Of a stretch of 64,000 nt of DNA, positions 34,011-42,546 are shown in pieces. Below the pieces are notes generated by a model, which saw only the letters and a list, made by a program, of their open reading frames with translations, was not told the DNA's origin and searched no databases. The position numbers and the translations under genes were made by a program. Numbering within the stretch: position 1 is the stretch's first letter; the number at the start of each line of letters is the position of its first letter. Source of the stretch: HXMU1420-13 sp965228545 (lineage in GTDB: Bacteria; Bacteroidota; Rhodothermia; Balneolales; Balneolaceae); assembly GCA_965228545.1 (NCBI GenBank), contig OZ245822.1, forward strand, positions 2,356,001 through 2,420,000, read 5' to 3'.

Positions 34011-35270
34011 ATGAGTCCGAGTTCTCGTTTTCTTTTCGCATCCTTTATTTTGATTGCAATGGCATGCAGTAAAACGCCGTCTTCCTGCGAGCGATGCGAT
34101 CGTGAGGTCACAACTACACGCTGTTACGATAACCATCGCCAGTTCGAGCAGGGTGTTATTTTTAATCTGAACTCAGAAGCCGTCGAATTTATTCCTTTGC
34201 CTCAGATGGATATTTTTATGGAAGTTTTTTTGATGGAGGTAGATTTAATCGCTGTTTCTGAAAGAGTAGTGCTGGTATCGTCGGAGCACGGAAATTATTT
34301 GGTGGATGTTTTTGGTGCGGTAGTTGTTCCTTTAGATGCCGCAGAAGCACCGGTAGTAGCAAAGTATGGCGATCGTCGATTTTTTGGCATTCAAGAGAAG
34401 ACCGGAGAATTCAGCATAAACGATGAGTTTGCTTTGTCGAATGTTCAGCTGTCTGCGCAGGTGCTGGAATTACCCATTTCGGGTGGCGAGCCAGTGGAAG
34501 TAATGAGTACTGAAACCTATGTGTCTGGAGAAGACTCGTTAATAACCGGACGAATTTTTTTCCCTCATTTATCTACTGAAAACACGATAGATTTTCTAAA
34601 AATAGAGGAAGTACGATCGTTTTATACCAACGAAACAACGGGGCAGGTACGCACTAATGATGAATATATGCGCCGAAGATGGGAACGACTGAACTTGACA
34701 TCGAAAGAATCGATCGCGCTCACAAACTGGGAAACTGTAACTCAAATAAGAAAACCCGAGCGTTACAGTATTTCTGATGATCAATCGTTAAGAGCTTATC
34801 AACCGGTAAGAAACAAGGTGCTTGTAAGTGAAGCAGATAATGAAGCGAATACAATGCTGCAATTAGATGAGGCCCGTTCGCCACAAATATCCCCGAATGG
34901 TGCTTTCATTTCATATTCAGATTTTAACCTGGTTGAAGTACTGGATCGGGCAAGAGGAAAAGTTTATACCATCACGGATGAAAGCGACTACACGTATTAC
35001 AATCCAACGGGTTTTCTTAGAGATGGTAGCGGTATTTTGTTATCTGAGAGGAGAACGGCATCCAGCGATTTACGAGATATGGGCATACGCAAAATTGAAT
35101 TTGATGAAAATGGAATCACGTCTAATTCCACGAAATTTCGACTAATCGAACATCTAAAAGTAGATTCGCTCGATTTTTTGGTCTCACGGGCCAGTCAACC
35201 GGTAGATTTAGGCAACAACAACGTATTCTTTTTACTATTTCAGCATCAATTGAGTCTTTGTGACAACTGA
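34011..35270 (+). CDS. Beta-propeller-like lipoprotein 1 of 3
   Basis: 419 aa with a lipoprotein signal (IAMACSK, Cys19) and a Cys-rich start (SSCERCDRE). The C-terminal half has TolB/PD40-like blade motifs (ARSPQISPNGAFISYS, then VEVLDRARGKVYTI). It ends SLCDN, a Cys within five residues of the end, as in its two neighbours. Not recognised as a named family. It resembles the 403-aa gene in layout (FPLP-like motif after the N-terminus: FIPLPQMDIFMEVFLM versus FFPLPNHDSFIAEANLM). Surface lipoprotein of unknown role. Confidence 0.6.
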   Translation: MSPSSRFLFASFILIAMACSKTPSSCERCDREVTTTRCYDNHRQFEQGVIFNLNSEAVEFIPLPQMDIFMEVFLMEVDLIAVSERVVLVSSEHGNYLVDVFGAVVVPLDAAEAPVVAKYGDRRFFGIQEKTGEFSINDEFALSNVQLSAQVLELPISGGEPVEVMSTETYVSGEDSLITGRIFFPHLSTENTIDFLKIEEVRSFYTNETTGQVRTNDEYMRRRWERLNLTSKESIALTNWETVTQIRKPERYSISDDQSLRAYQPVRNKVLVSEADNEANTMLQLDEARSPQISPNGAFISYSDFNLVEVLDRARGKVYTITDESDYTYYNPTGFLRDGSGILLSERRTASSDLRDMGIRKIEFDENGITSNSTKFRLIEHLKVDSLDFLVSRASQPVDLGNNNVFFLLFQHQLSLCDN

Positions 35271-35324
35271 GGTGAATTTTGAATAGGAGATTATAGAATT
35301 ACGAAATACGAATTTTCGATAGAT

Positions 35325-35452
35325 TCAATCCACTAAATTCGTCATTTCAACCTCACTTGCTATAAAACCAAATGAGGCCCTATTTCTGGCATCGTAAACT
35401 TCCAAATAGGTTTTTTAGCACGTTGTTTACGTCTATTAATGTAATACCAATA
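35325..35452 (-). pseudogene. Remnant of the 3' end of a TPR gene (paralogue of 38134-39081)
   Basis: On the minus strand this stretch encodes WYYINRRKQRAKKPIW, then after a frameshift VYDARNRASFGFIASEVEM and a stop. This matches the C-terminus of the TPR lipoprotein further downstream (HDINGRKDRAQTIW ... GNWASFGFIASEVEL). The rest of the gene is gone. It shows that a lipoprotein-plus-TPR unit was once present here. Confidence 0.75.
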
Positions 35453-35688
35453 ATCTAAAAATGATCAACAGTGGTATTAGATTTGCCAAATGTTGTGTAA
35501 TTAAGTGATCATTCGAGGAGTAAATTAATTTTTGAAACTTGAAAGTGATACTATTGATTTATGAAGCAGGAAATTCCAAAATACTCACCTATAATAAGAA
35601 GCGGAAACAAAGGGTTTGAAATTACCAGATATTATTTGTTTACACTTAGAGTTAATAGATAATTCATAATTCTTAATTATCATCTTAG
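35453..35688. other. Non-coding gap before lipoprotein 2
   Basis: AT-rich sequence without a recognisable frame or strong hairpin. It presumably holds the promoter for the next gene; ATTATCATCTTAG precedes the ATG and gives no clear ribosome-binding site. Confidence 0.4.
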
Positions 35689-36900
35689 ATGATGTTCAAA
35701 GAAAAAATCTGTTTACTTTTAATTTTTGGGCTGATAGCTCATTCCGGTTGTGACATTTTTAATAATTGCGAAGAATTTGAAAGTCGGCAAGTTGGGTTTT
35801 ATAAAATAAATATCGAAACGGGAAAGTCGGAGTTCTTCCCGTTACCCAATCATGATTCTTTTATTGCTGAGGCAAATTTAATGCTCACCGATGACGGAAA
35901 TATTTGGGCAAGTTCCGTCTATAAAAACCAAGTTATTGATCCCCATACGGGTAAATTATTGCGGAGCATTCACAAGGATCAACCTGTGCTTACTCTGCCA
36001 AGCTCCAAAGCTTTGTTTTATGCCCAAATTACCCATAGTTGGTTCAACTACGATGAAAACTTATCAGCTCCTTCTTTGGCCGATTCCTCATTTATCCTAT
36101 CAGTGGATAAAGAGAGTGGCGCAATAGATACTTTGTTCTGGCATGTACGTGAATTCATAGAGCCTGATAAACTAGTGCTTCGCAAATTGTATTTACCGAT
36201 TGAATCTTATGTTGAAGGGAAGAAAGGGCTATTTGCAATTTTAGATGAGGAAACGAAAATACTAACAACCGATAGCTTAAAAACAGTGCTTACGGTAAAT
36301 CAGTTTCACTTCGAAAGAAATTATGTGTTTATAGAAGAGGGGACAAATCGAATAGAAAAAGTCGTTCCTATGGGAAATGAACTAGAGCAGCATATAGCCT
36401 TTGAAAGCCCAACTATTAGTGAAATAGGAGGTGTGATAGCTTTTGAGATTCCCTATCAAAAGGTAATTGTAATTAAGCCTTCTACCGGCGAGTTGTTAGA
36501 GTTTGAAGGCTCAAACCCAGTGCTTTCCAGAGATGGGAAATATCTTGCTCTATCCAATGAGTATTCACCAGTGCGCGTATTTGATATTGAAGAAAACGAA
36601 GAGATTGAAATTGGTGAGATATATTTAAGTAGTTGGGATAATACTCCAAATTTTTCATTACAGTCTGATAGGTTGTTGGTCGCTAAATTGTTTAATGAAG
36701 GTAATTTAGAATATGGCGCAGTTTGGGAACAAGCTATAGGAATGCAAGAAGAATACTACAACGAAATTGTAGATACTAGAGAACTAATTACAGAAAAAGA
36801 GTTAGACTTAATGCGTAGTACTATCAGCCAGGTAGTTCAATTGAATGATCATGAATTTTTCTTTTTTTATAAATTTAATGCGGTGAGATGGTGCGAGTAA
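35689..36900 (+). CDS. Beta-propeller-like lipoprotein 2 of 3
   Basis: 403 aa, lipobox around Cys21 (IAHSGC), followed by DIFNNCEEF. Blade-like motifs: VGFYKINIETGKSEFFPLP near 30-50, GNIWASSVYKNQVIDPHTGKLL near 70-90, and NPVLSRDGKYLALSNEYSPVRVFDIEE near 280. It ends VRWCE, with Cys next to last. Unknown role. Its 3' end overlaps the next gene by 13 bp, so the two are probably co-translated. Confidence 0.6.
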   Translation: MMFKEKICLLLIFGLIAHSGCDIFNNCEEFESRQVGFYKINIETGKSEFFPLPNHDSFIAEANLMLTDDGNIWASSVYKNQVIDPHTGKLLRSIHKDQPVLTLPSSKALFYAQITHSWFNYDENLSAPSLADSSFILSVDKESGAIDTLFWHVREFIEPDKLVLRKLYLPIESYVEGKKGLFAILDEETKILTTDSLKTVLTVNQFHFERNYVFIEEGTNRIEKVVPMGNELEQHIAFESPTISEIGGVIAFEIPYQKVIVIKPSTGELLEFEGSNPVLSRDGKYLALSNEYSPVRVFDIEENEEIEIGEIYLSSWDNTPNFSLQSDRLLVAKLFNEGNLEYGAVWEQAIGMQEEYYNEIVDTRELITEKELDLMRSTISQVVQLNDHEFFFFYKFNAVRWCE

Positions 36901-38105
36901 AAAAACTATTTATAAGCTTATTACTTCTTTCGATAACTATGTTTGCAAATACCGCGTGTAGTGGTTGTCCCGAGGACGATGAAGAAAAAGAAAAATTCGA
37001 AGTATTCACTTTGCCCATTTTAGGAATGGATAATCATCAATGGGCAGAACGTGTATCCATCGATTTGGGATATCAGTACAGAGCCGAGTTAAATGATTAT
37101 TTTCGAGATTTTTCTAATGATCTTGAAGTGGGGCATAAAGAATTGTTATTTGGTAATAAAATTGTACCATTTGGCATTAGAAATGCAATCGAGATACCCA
37201 GCCAGTTTAATAATTGTACCCAAACTAATGTCGAAAAAGAATATGTTTGCGTGATTTCAGAATCTGATACGCTTTACAACTCTTTTTCGGGTGCTAATTT
37301 GTTAGTAGCTAATGCAAAAAATAGTATTGTAACCATACAGAGAGATAATGATGCGTTTGAAATCAGCGATACATTAGCTAAATCAAATTCTAGTTTTATT
37401 GCAGAAAACCGATACAAAATATCAAGTTTTCATAACCTGGATGTTTCTAATATTGGTTCGATTTTTTTTCAACAAAGTGATTTAACACGAGAAATTGTCA
37501 CAGATAGTTCTGGTGTGGTAATAAACGATGTACTCTTTTACCGAGAGACTTTCCAGAATCTCCTGAAAAACGGTGAGGTTACTTCAATTGTGGAATATGG
37601 TTCTTTGGCTGCAAACGAAGACGTTCCAAGGTTTACAGTTTCTGAAAATGAACAATTTCTGCTATATGAATTGCGAAACGAGATTTTTCTTAAAGCATCT
37701 GATCAAAATTGGAAGAAAGTAGCGGTAGGAAGTAACCCCAAATTATTTAGCAATGGAGAGAAAATATTTTACAGAACTTCGGCAGGTTACAAGATTAAAG
37801 ATTTGATGACTAATGAGAGCCTTAATATACCTGTTGAAAGCTATAGAGTCAGACACGCGGATACATTTTTGCAGAGCAACGTGGTTTATTTTATCGAAAC
37901 ATGGACTTTGAAAAGCTTTCATCCGGATGAGAATACCATTCAGCCATTAAGGAATATAGAAGAACTCATTCAGAGGCTCAGAGAGGATGGGGGCGAGAAT
38001 TATTATCATTCTTTACAACCACAAAAGTTGTTCATTTATGACGAAAACAGTCCTAAGATAATGATGATTTCAAGCTCTAGGTATAACTATTATTCTTCTT
38101 GCTAA
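36888..38105 (+). CDS. Beta-propeller-like lipoprotein 3 of 3
   Basis: 405 aa with a signal ending NTACSG (Cys24) and a further CPEDD. Sequence is diverged from the other two but keeps size, the blade-like RFTVSENEQFLLYELRNEIFLKASD near 245-270, and a Cys as the final residue (YYSSC). Unknown role. It is convergent with the TPR gene that follows 28 bp downstream. Confidence 0.55.
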   Translation: MVRVKKLFISLLLLSITMFANTACSGCPEDDEEKEKFEVFTLPILGMDNHQWAERVSIDLGYQYRAELNDYFRDFSNDLEVGHKELLFGNKIVPFGIRNAIEIPSQFNNCTQTNVEKEYVCVISESDTLYNSFSGANLLVANAKNSIVTIQRDNDAFEISDTLAKSNSSFIAENRYKISSFHNLDVSNIGSIFFQQSDLTREIVTDSSGVVINDVLFYRETFQNLLKNGEVTSIVEYGSLAANEDVPRFTVSENEQFLLYELRNEIFLKASDQNWKKVAVGSNPKLFSNGEKIFYRTSAGYKIKDLMTNESLNIPVESYRVRHADTFLQSNVVYFIETWTLKSFHPDENTIQPLRNIEELIQRLREDGGENYYHSLQPQKLFIYDENSPKIMMISSSRYNYYSSC

Positions 38106-38133
38106 AAAATTTTCCTAAATAGGTATGCCTTGA

Positions 38134-39081
38134 CTATTCCGCCATATTCACCAATTCCACTTCACTAGCAATAAAGCCAAACGAGGCCCAGTTTCCGGCA
38201 TCGTACACATTCCGCCAGATAGTTTGCGCACGATCTTTTCGACCATTAATATCGTGCCAAAAACCTAAGCCGTATCCAACAGTTGCATTCGATAGCGCAT
38301 CCGATTCATTGTCTAGCAACATCTCCGGATCAAATTCTCCCTTAAATACCAATAGCAATTTAAGGTAGCTGTCGTTTTCGATGATGTTCATTTCCGCTGA
38401 AATTAAATCAAGAAGCTTGCCAGCCTCAACATCTTTGCCTTGCTTTCGAAGTGCCATGTATTGCCAATATAAAGCAGCTACGCGCATATCGTCGTTGGTG
38501 CTTAAATCGTAGCAATTTTGGTACGAATCTACCGCCATTTGATATTCACCTTTCAGATAATGCGCCAATCCCATATGATACCAAATATTGGTTTGCAGCG
38601 TAGATAATGGCCTGTTTTGGGCATTTGGAAGGCCATCTTCTTCAACTCGATCTTTAATGCCCGCTACAAGATTTGCAGCAATCGAAAAGTCTGTAATAGC
38701 GTAATTAAACTCTCGTAAAGTGATGTATCTATGCCCGCGATGGCGAAGAATACGAGCTTTTTCTTCGCTCGAAAACCCTGAACGCACTCTGTTGCTCAGC
38801 ATTTCAATGGTAGTGCGATAATTTCCGTGATAGGCTTCTTTTCGAGCTTCCCAGATCAGAGCGGAAGCGACATCATCAAGAATAGTTTTAGCGTTTATCA
38901 TGGAATCTATTCGGGATTCAAGTGGCTCAGGTAAACCATTTGAAGTAGAACGAAGTGTGTCTCCCAGCAACGAAATAGCCTGAACATCTTCCGTCAGATC
39001 AACGAAATGTGGGGTTGGACTCGAACAATAAATAGTTACACATCCCAAAAACAGCAAAGAAGAAAGTATGTTAACGCGCAT
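38134..39081 (-). CDS. TPR lipoprotein
   Basis: The frame opens at 39108, but Met at 39081 begins a proper signal (MRVNILSSLLFLG ... IYCSS), giving 315 aa. TPR-like helical pairs occur between about 105 and 240 (ILRHRGHRYITLREFNYAITDFSIA, NIWYHMGLAHYLKGEYQMAVDSYQ). A closing segment, NWASFGFIASEVE, is also found in the remnant at 35325-35452. It overlaps the end of the asparagine-synthase-like gene by 11 bp, so the pair probably forms an operon. Function unknown. Confidence 0.7.
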   Translation of the reverse strand: MRVNILSSLLFLGCVTIYCSSPTPHFVDLTEDVQAISLLGDTLRSTSNGLPEPLESRIDSMINAKTILDDVASALIWEARKEAYHGNYRTTIEMLSNRVRSGFSSEEKARILRHRGHRYITLREFNYAITDFSIAANLVAGIKDRVEEDGLPNAQNRPLSTLQTNIWYHMGLAHYLKGEYQMAVDSYQNCYDLSTNDDMRVAALYWQYMALRKQGKDVEAGKLLDLISAEMNIIENDSYLKLLLVFKGEFDPEMLLDNESDALSNATVGYGLGFWHDINGRKDRAQTIWRNVYDAGNWASFGFIASEVELVNMAE

Positions 39082-40774
39082 CAGTAAGAGATTTTCGGTA
39101 AAGTTCAAAGGTTAGCATCCAATTAAGTGATGACGTGAAAGTATAATCATTGAGTTCGTAAAAAGACGAAAGTATGTGTGCTACTTTATTTGTGTCATAC
39201 ACATCTGAGTTTTGCACTGCTTTAGAAGAAAACAGATCCTGAATTTCAGTTTGATGTTTACGTAACAGGTTAGGCAACATGGTGTTTGAGTATGAGCGCC
39301 CAAACCGAGTTTGAATCTTGTTCCAAATTGTGGCAGAAATATCTTTCATCCAATAAGGATACTTTTGATCACCTTTAACCAGCGGGATTTGAGTAAGAAT
39401 CGGTTGGTGTTTTTTTATGAGTGACCGGAATAGTTTGGCATTTTCTCGCTCATTTTCGGGCAGAGAAAGTATGCCGGTTAAAAAGTCGTTTTGTGCAAAT
39501 GGCATGATATGAAAATGCGTGTCGTCTACCCATTCCTGAGTTAATCCTGCGATGTTTGAAATGCGGGTTCTTATTGAAAATAAATCAAGCCAATTACCTA
39601 ATCCAAGTTGATTCACATCCGGCATGTTTTTGCAAGCCGATTCCAAGTCGTGTTTAAGCCCATGATGCATACGTTGATTTACTTCATTGTTGAAGAAATC
39701 GGCTTTTGGGGAATAAAAAAATGGGATAAGTTGCTCGTAATTTCGTTCATGAATATACTTTTTTCCTCTTAGCTCAAGACTTTTCAAGTATCGCCGTCTT
39801 CCAATTTCACCAACACCGCCATCGATGCTGGCTAAACCTTGCATCCCAAGTTGTTGATATAATGCATTGGTTAACTGATCGAAAATTGAATTATTTAATG
39901 AAGATCGTAAAGTCAAAGCTGATAGCTTTTCAAGGCTAAACTCAGAGGAATTATAGTTTATGCTCCGATGCTCTATGCCGATTTTTTTGACCAATTCATG
40001 AACGACAGATTCATCTGGATGGCCAATTCCACCAAAGGTATAAGTAGAAATGGGGGGATTTTGATTAGCGAATAATGCGAGTAGAACCCGCGAGTCGAGC
40101 CCACCGGATAAGCCAAGCGAGAGCTGACCTTTTTTCTCATAAATACCGACTGCCAATTTAGAGAGAAGCCCTTCAATATGTACAGAATGTTGGCTCGGAA
40201 GCCATTCTTGTTGGCTTAATACAAGTTTTGAAGTAGACAAAGAATAACTAGCCTTACCTCGGAGTCGAGTAATGCCTTTAATAAAGCTTTGCCCTGAAAA
40301 AGGATTAGTAGCGAGCCAATAAGGTCCAAAAAGTGACCAATCGATTGATTGATCCGAAAAGGGAATCAACCAGTCTATTCGGGTGGAGATAAGTACAGTT
40401 TTACCTATCGTACATAGATAAAGGCTTCGTAAACCTACAGCATCAGTAAAAAGTTTAATTTCTGAGTTTGAGTAGAAAATTCCGGCGAAATGTCCGTTTA
40501 ACTGTTCAAATCTTGAGCTTTTAGTTGTGAGTACTCGGTTCCAATCCTCTGTAGTTAGTAGGTTTAGATCGGGATAAGGATGTAACCCTATTCCTGAAAC
40601 CATCCAGCCTTGCGAATTATGATTCTCATCCACAAAAAAAAGCCGATCGCTAGGAGGATCGGCCAATAAAGTAAATGAAGCTTTGTTTGCGACTGAACGT
40701 GTTAAGCCACTTATGTTTTTTGCTTTATTTATGAGTTCAGTTGTGCCATTTATAAGTGCGAAAAAAGAACTCAT
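39071..40774 (-). CDS. Asparagine-synthase-related protein lacking the glutaminase Cys
   Basis: 567 aa. The N-terminal half keeps an Ntn/GATase-II-like core (QLNGHFAGIFYS, 91-102), but the chain starts MSSFF, without the Cys2 nucleophile that releases ammonia from glutamine. The C-terminal half is a PP-loop ATPase with SGGLDS at 223-228. Such Cys-less relatives include beta-lactam synthetase and lasso-peptide cyclases, which adenylate a carboxylate and use an internal amine. No precursor peptide or leader peptidase was seen nearby, so the substrate is open. Confidence 0.78.
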   Translation of the reverse strand: MSSFFALINGTTELINKAKNISGLTRSVANKASFTLLADPPSDRLFFVDENHNSQGWMVSGIGLHPYPDLNLLTTEDWNRVLTTKSSRFEQLNGHFAGIFYSNSEIKLFTDAVGLRSLYLCTIGKTVLISTRIDWLIPFSDQSIDWSLFGPYWLATNPFSGQSFIKGITRLRGKASYSLSTSKLVLSQQEWLPSQHSVHIEGLLSKLAVGIYEKKGQLSLGLSGGLDSRVLLALFANQNPPISTYTFGGIGHPDESVVHELVKKIGIEHRSINYNSSEFSLEKLSALTLRSSLNNSIFDQLTNALYQQLGMQGLASIDGGVGEIGRRRYLKSLELRGKKYIHERNYEQLIPFFYSPKADFFNNEVNQRMHHGLKHDLESACKNMPDVNQLGLGNWLDLFSIRTRISNIAGLTQEWVDDTHFHIMPFAQNDFLTGILSLPENERENAKLFRSLIKKHQPILTQIPLVKGDQKYPYWMKDISATIWNKIQTRFGRSYSNTMLPNLLRKHQTEIQDLFSSKAVQNSDVYDTNKVAHILSSFYELNDYTFTSSLNWMLTFELYRKSLTDAR

Positions 40775-40783
40775 AATTAACGA

Positions 40784-42049
40784 TTACAGTTGTAATTCTA
40801 ACGTCATTTCTTCTCCATCACGCAAAATTGTAATGGTTGTAAGCTGTCCTTTTTCCAAGGTATTTAAGGCGCCCATATATCCATAAATATCTTCAAGCAC
40901 CACACCGCCAAGACCAATAATTACGTCTCCGTTTTGCAAGCCTGCATTGGCTGCCGGCTGGCCGGGATTGGTTCCGGTAATTTTCATGCCTTTTCCATCG
41001 TAACCGTAATCAGGTAACACTCCAAGAGTGGGACCTTCCAAGCGCATACTTTGGCGTTGCTCGCCCGGTGCTTCGATGAACACCATCTGTTCTTTGTTGA
41101 TGGTATCGAGGTATTCGATCACACGAGACAAATGCTCCATCGAGCGCGCAATTCCCTCGTAGTTGATGTATTCTACATCATCGGAAGGGCGGTGATAATC
41201 CGAATGTGTATCGGTGAAATAGTGTAGTACCGGAATATTTTTGTAATAAAAGCTTGTATGATCACTTGCACCGGTGCCGTCTTCAACCAAATCCAAATTA
41301 AGTGAATCGGTATTAGCTACCAAAAGTATGTCTTTCCAGTCTGCGGTGGTTCCAATGCCGAATATGATCAGTTTACTTTCTTCCATTCGACCAATCATAT
41401 CCAGATTTATCATCGCGATAGCGTTATCAAGATCAACCGTGGGTTCTTCCACATAATGTGCAGATCCGAGTAAGCCCATTTCTTCTCCCGAAAATGCTAG
41501 AAATAGAACATCGGTTTCAGGGCGGTTTTTACTTAGATATTCAGCCAATTCGATCAGGCCAGCGGTACCGGAAGCGTTATCATCAGCACCGTTGTGAATA
41601 CGTGGAGTCTCACCCCGGTATAAAGAACCGAACTCTCCGTATCCAAGATGGTCATAATGTGCTCCTATAATGATAACTTCATCCGAATCGCCGGTTCCGC
41701 GTAGGAGGCCTGCCACGTTTTTTGAGAGTCGTTTCTCGCCGGTGGTGTCGGTTGAATGCGGATTATTTAGTATGGAAGTATTAATGGTGAATTCCTGGAA
41801 AAAAGTGCGTTCATCACCAGCCGGTTCTAATCCATAATCACGGAAAAGATCAGCAATGTAGTTCGCGGCTACGGCTTCTTCAGCGGTACCGGCTTCTCTA
41901 CCATTAAGTTCGTCGGCTGCCAAAAAAGTGACATGCTTCTCGATGTCAGCAGATAAAATTTCGGGTGAGGTACCCATATCATTGGTAGCGGTGTTGCATG
42001 CGATAAGTAGCAACGTAACAGGAAGTATTATTCGAACAGTTTTAAACAT
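40784..42049 (-). CDS. M28 family aminopeptidase with PDZ domain, lipoprotein
   Basis: Met at 42049 starts a lipoprotein signal (MFKTVRIILPVTLLLIAC); the frame is open to 42076. 421 aa. Zinc ligands lie in GAHYDHLGYG, NGADDNASGTAG and FSGEEMGLLGS, followed by MINLDMIGR and SDHTSF, as in M28 enzymes. A C-terminal PDZ domain (about 330-420) is visible from GMKITGTNPGQPAANAGLQNGD. Role inferred: periplasmic peptide degradation. It ends 9 bp upstream of the asparagine-synthase-like start. Confidence 0.9.
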   Translation of the reverse strand: MFKTVRIILPVTLLLIACNTATNDMGTSPEILSADIEKHVTFLAADELNGREAGTAEEAVAANYIADLFRDYGLEPAGDERTFFQEFTINTSILNNPHSTDTTGEKRLSKNVAGLLRGTGDSDEVIIIGAHYDHLGYGEFGSLYRGETPRIHNGADDNASGTAGLIELAEYLSKNRPETDVLFLAFSGEEMGLLGSAHYVEEPTVDLDNAIAMINLDMIGRMEESKLIIFGIGTTADWKDILLVANTDSLNLDLVEDGTGASDHTSFYYKNIPVLHYFTDTHSDYHRPSDDVEYINYEGIARSMEHLSRVIEYLDTINKEQMVFIEAPGEQRQSMRLEGPTLGVLPDYGYDGKGMKITGTNPGQPAANAGLQNGDVIIGLGGVVLEDIYGYMGALNTLEKGQLTTITILRDGEEMTLELQL

Positions 42050-42103
42050 AGGGAAATCAGATTTTATATTTCCCATAAGGTAAGACTGTTCACAGAAAAT
42101 TGT

Positions 42104-42136
42104 GGGGGAACAGAAAGATTTACTTTCCGTTCCCCC
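42104..42136. terminator. Strong hairpin without T run
   Basis: GGGGGAAC-A-GAAAG pairs with CTTTC-C-GTTCCCCC (13 pairs, one mismatch, 5-nt loop). It lies between the small zinc-ribbon gene and the M28 gene, both on the minus strand. It may terminate the former or act in the 5' leader of the latter. Confidence 0.5.
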
Positions 42137-42196
42137 GCCCCCTAAAGCCAGCTGATTTAGCTGTATCGATCAGGTCATCCCCTTATTAGTATGGGT

Positions 42197-42445
42197 TTAA
42201 ACTGAACCCAAAATTTTGTGTAAGTATTGCTGGTCCTTTTCATTCTGAGCATGATTCCGGTCATGAACCAATTGTTGATATTCGACAAAACAAGCATTAC
42301 ACACATATTGACTAGAGCCGAGAATAGTTCTTTGCTGAAGTTTAGTAAATTCGAAATGTTTTATAGAGAAACGGCCATCTTGCGAATCGCACATAAAACA
42401 ATTTGATGTAGGAATTTTGCTCCTGTCAACCCAACGTATTCTCAT
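42197..42445 (-). CDS. Small zinc-ribbon-like protein
   Basis: 82 aa with two Cys pairs, CFMC (16-19) and CNAC (49-52), spaced as in a single treble-clef or zinc-ribbon knuckle. The remainder is charged and helical. No family recognised. It lies alone and divergent from the large regulator gene. The Cys pattern supports a real gene rather than a chance frame. Confidence 0.55.
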   Translation of the reverse strand: MRIRWVDRSKIPTSNCFMCDSQDGRFSIKHFEFTKLQQRTILGSSQYVCNACFVEYQQLVHDRNHAQNEKDQQYLHKILGSV

Positions 42446-42546
42446 CTGATACCATTACTATTTGATTTAATTGATGAAAATTATACAGAATCCTACAGCA
42501 ATTAGAGTTATACTATTCTGTCAATTAGTTTAACTATTCTCTCATT

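Noticed and set aside
39071..40774. Lasso-peptide or beta-lactam biosynthetic cluster around the asparagine-synthase-like gene
   Set aside because: No precursor peptide, leader peptidase or tailoring gene is visible within several kb; the neighbours are a TPR lipoprotein and an M28 peptidase.
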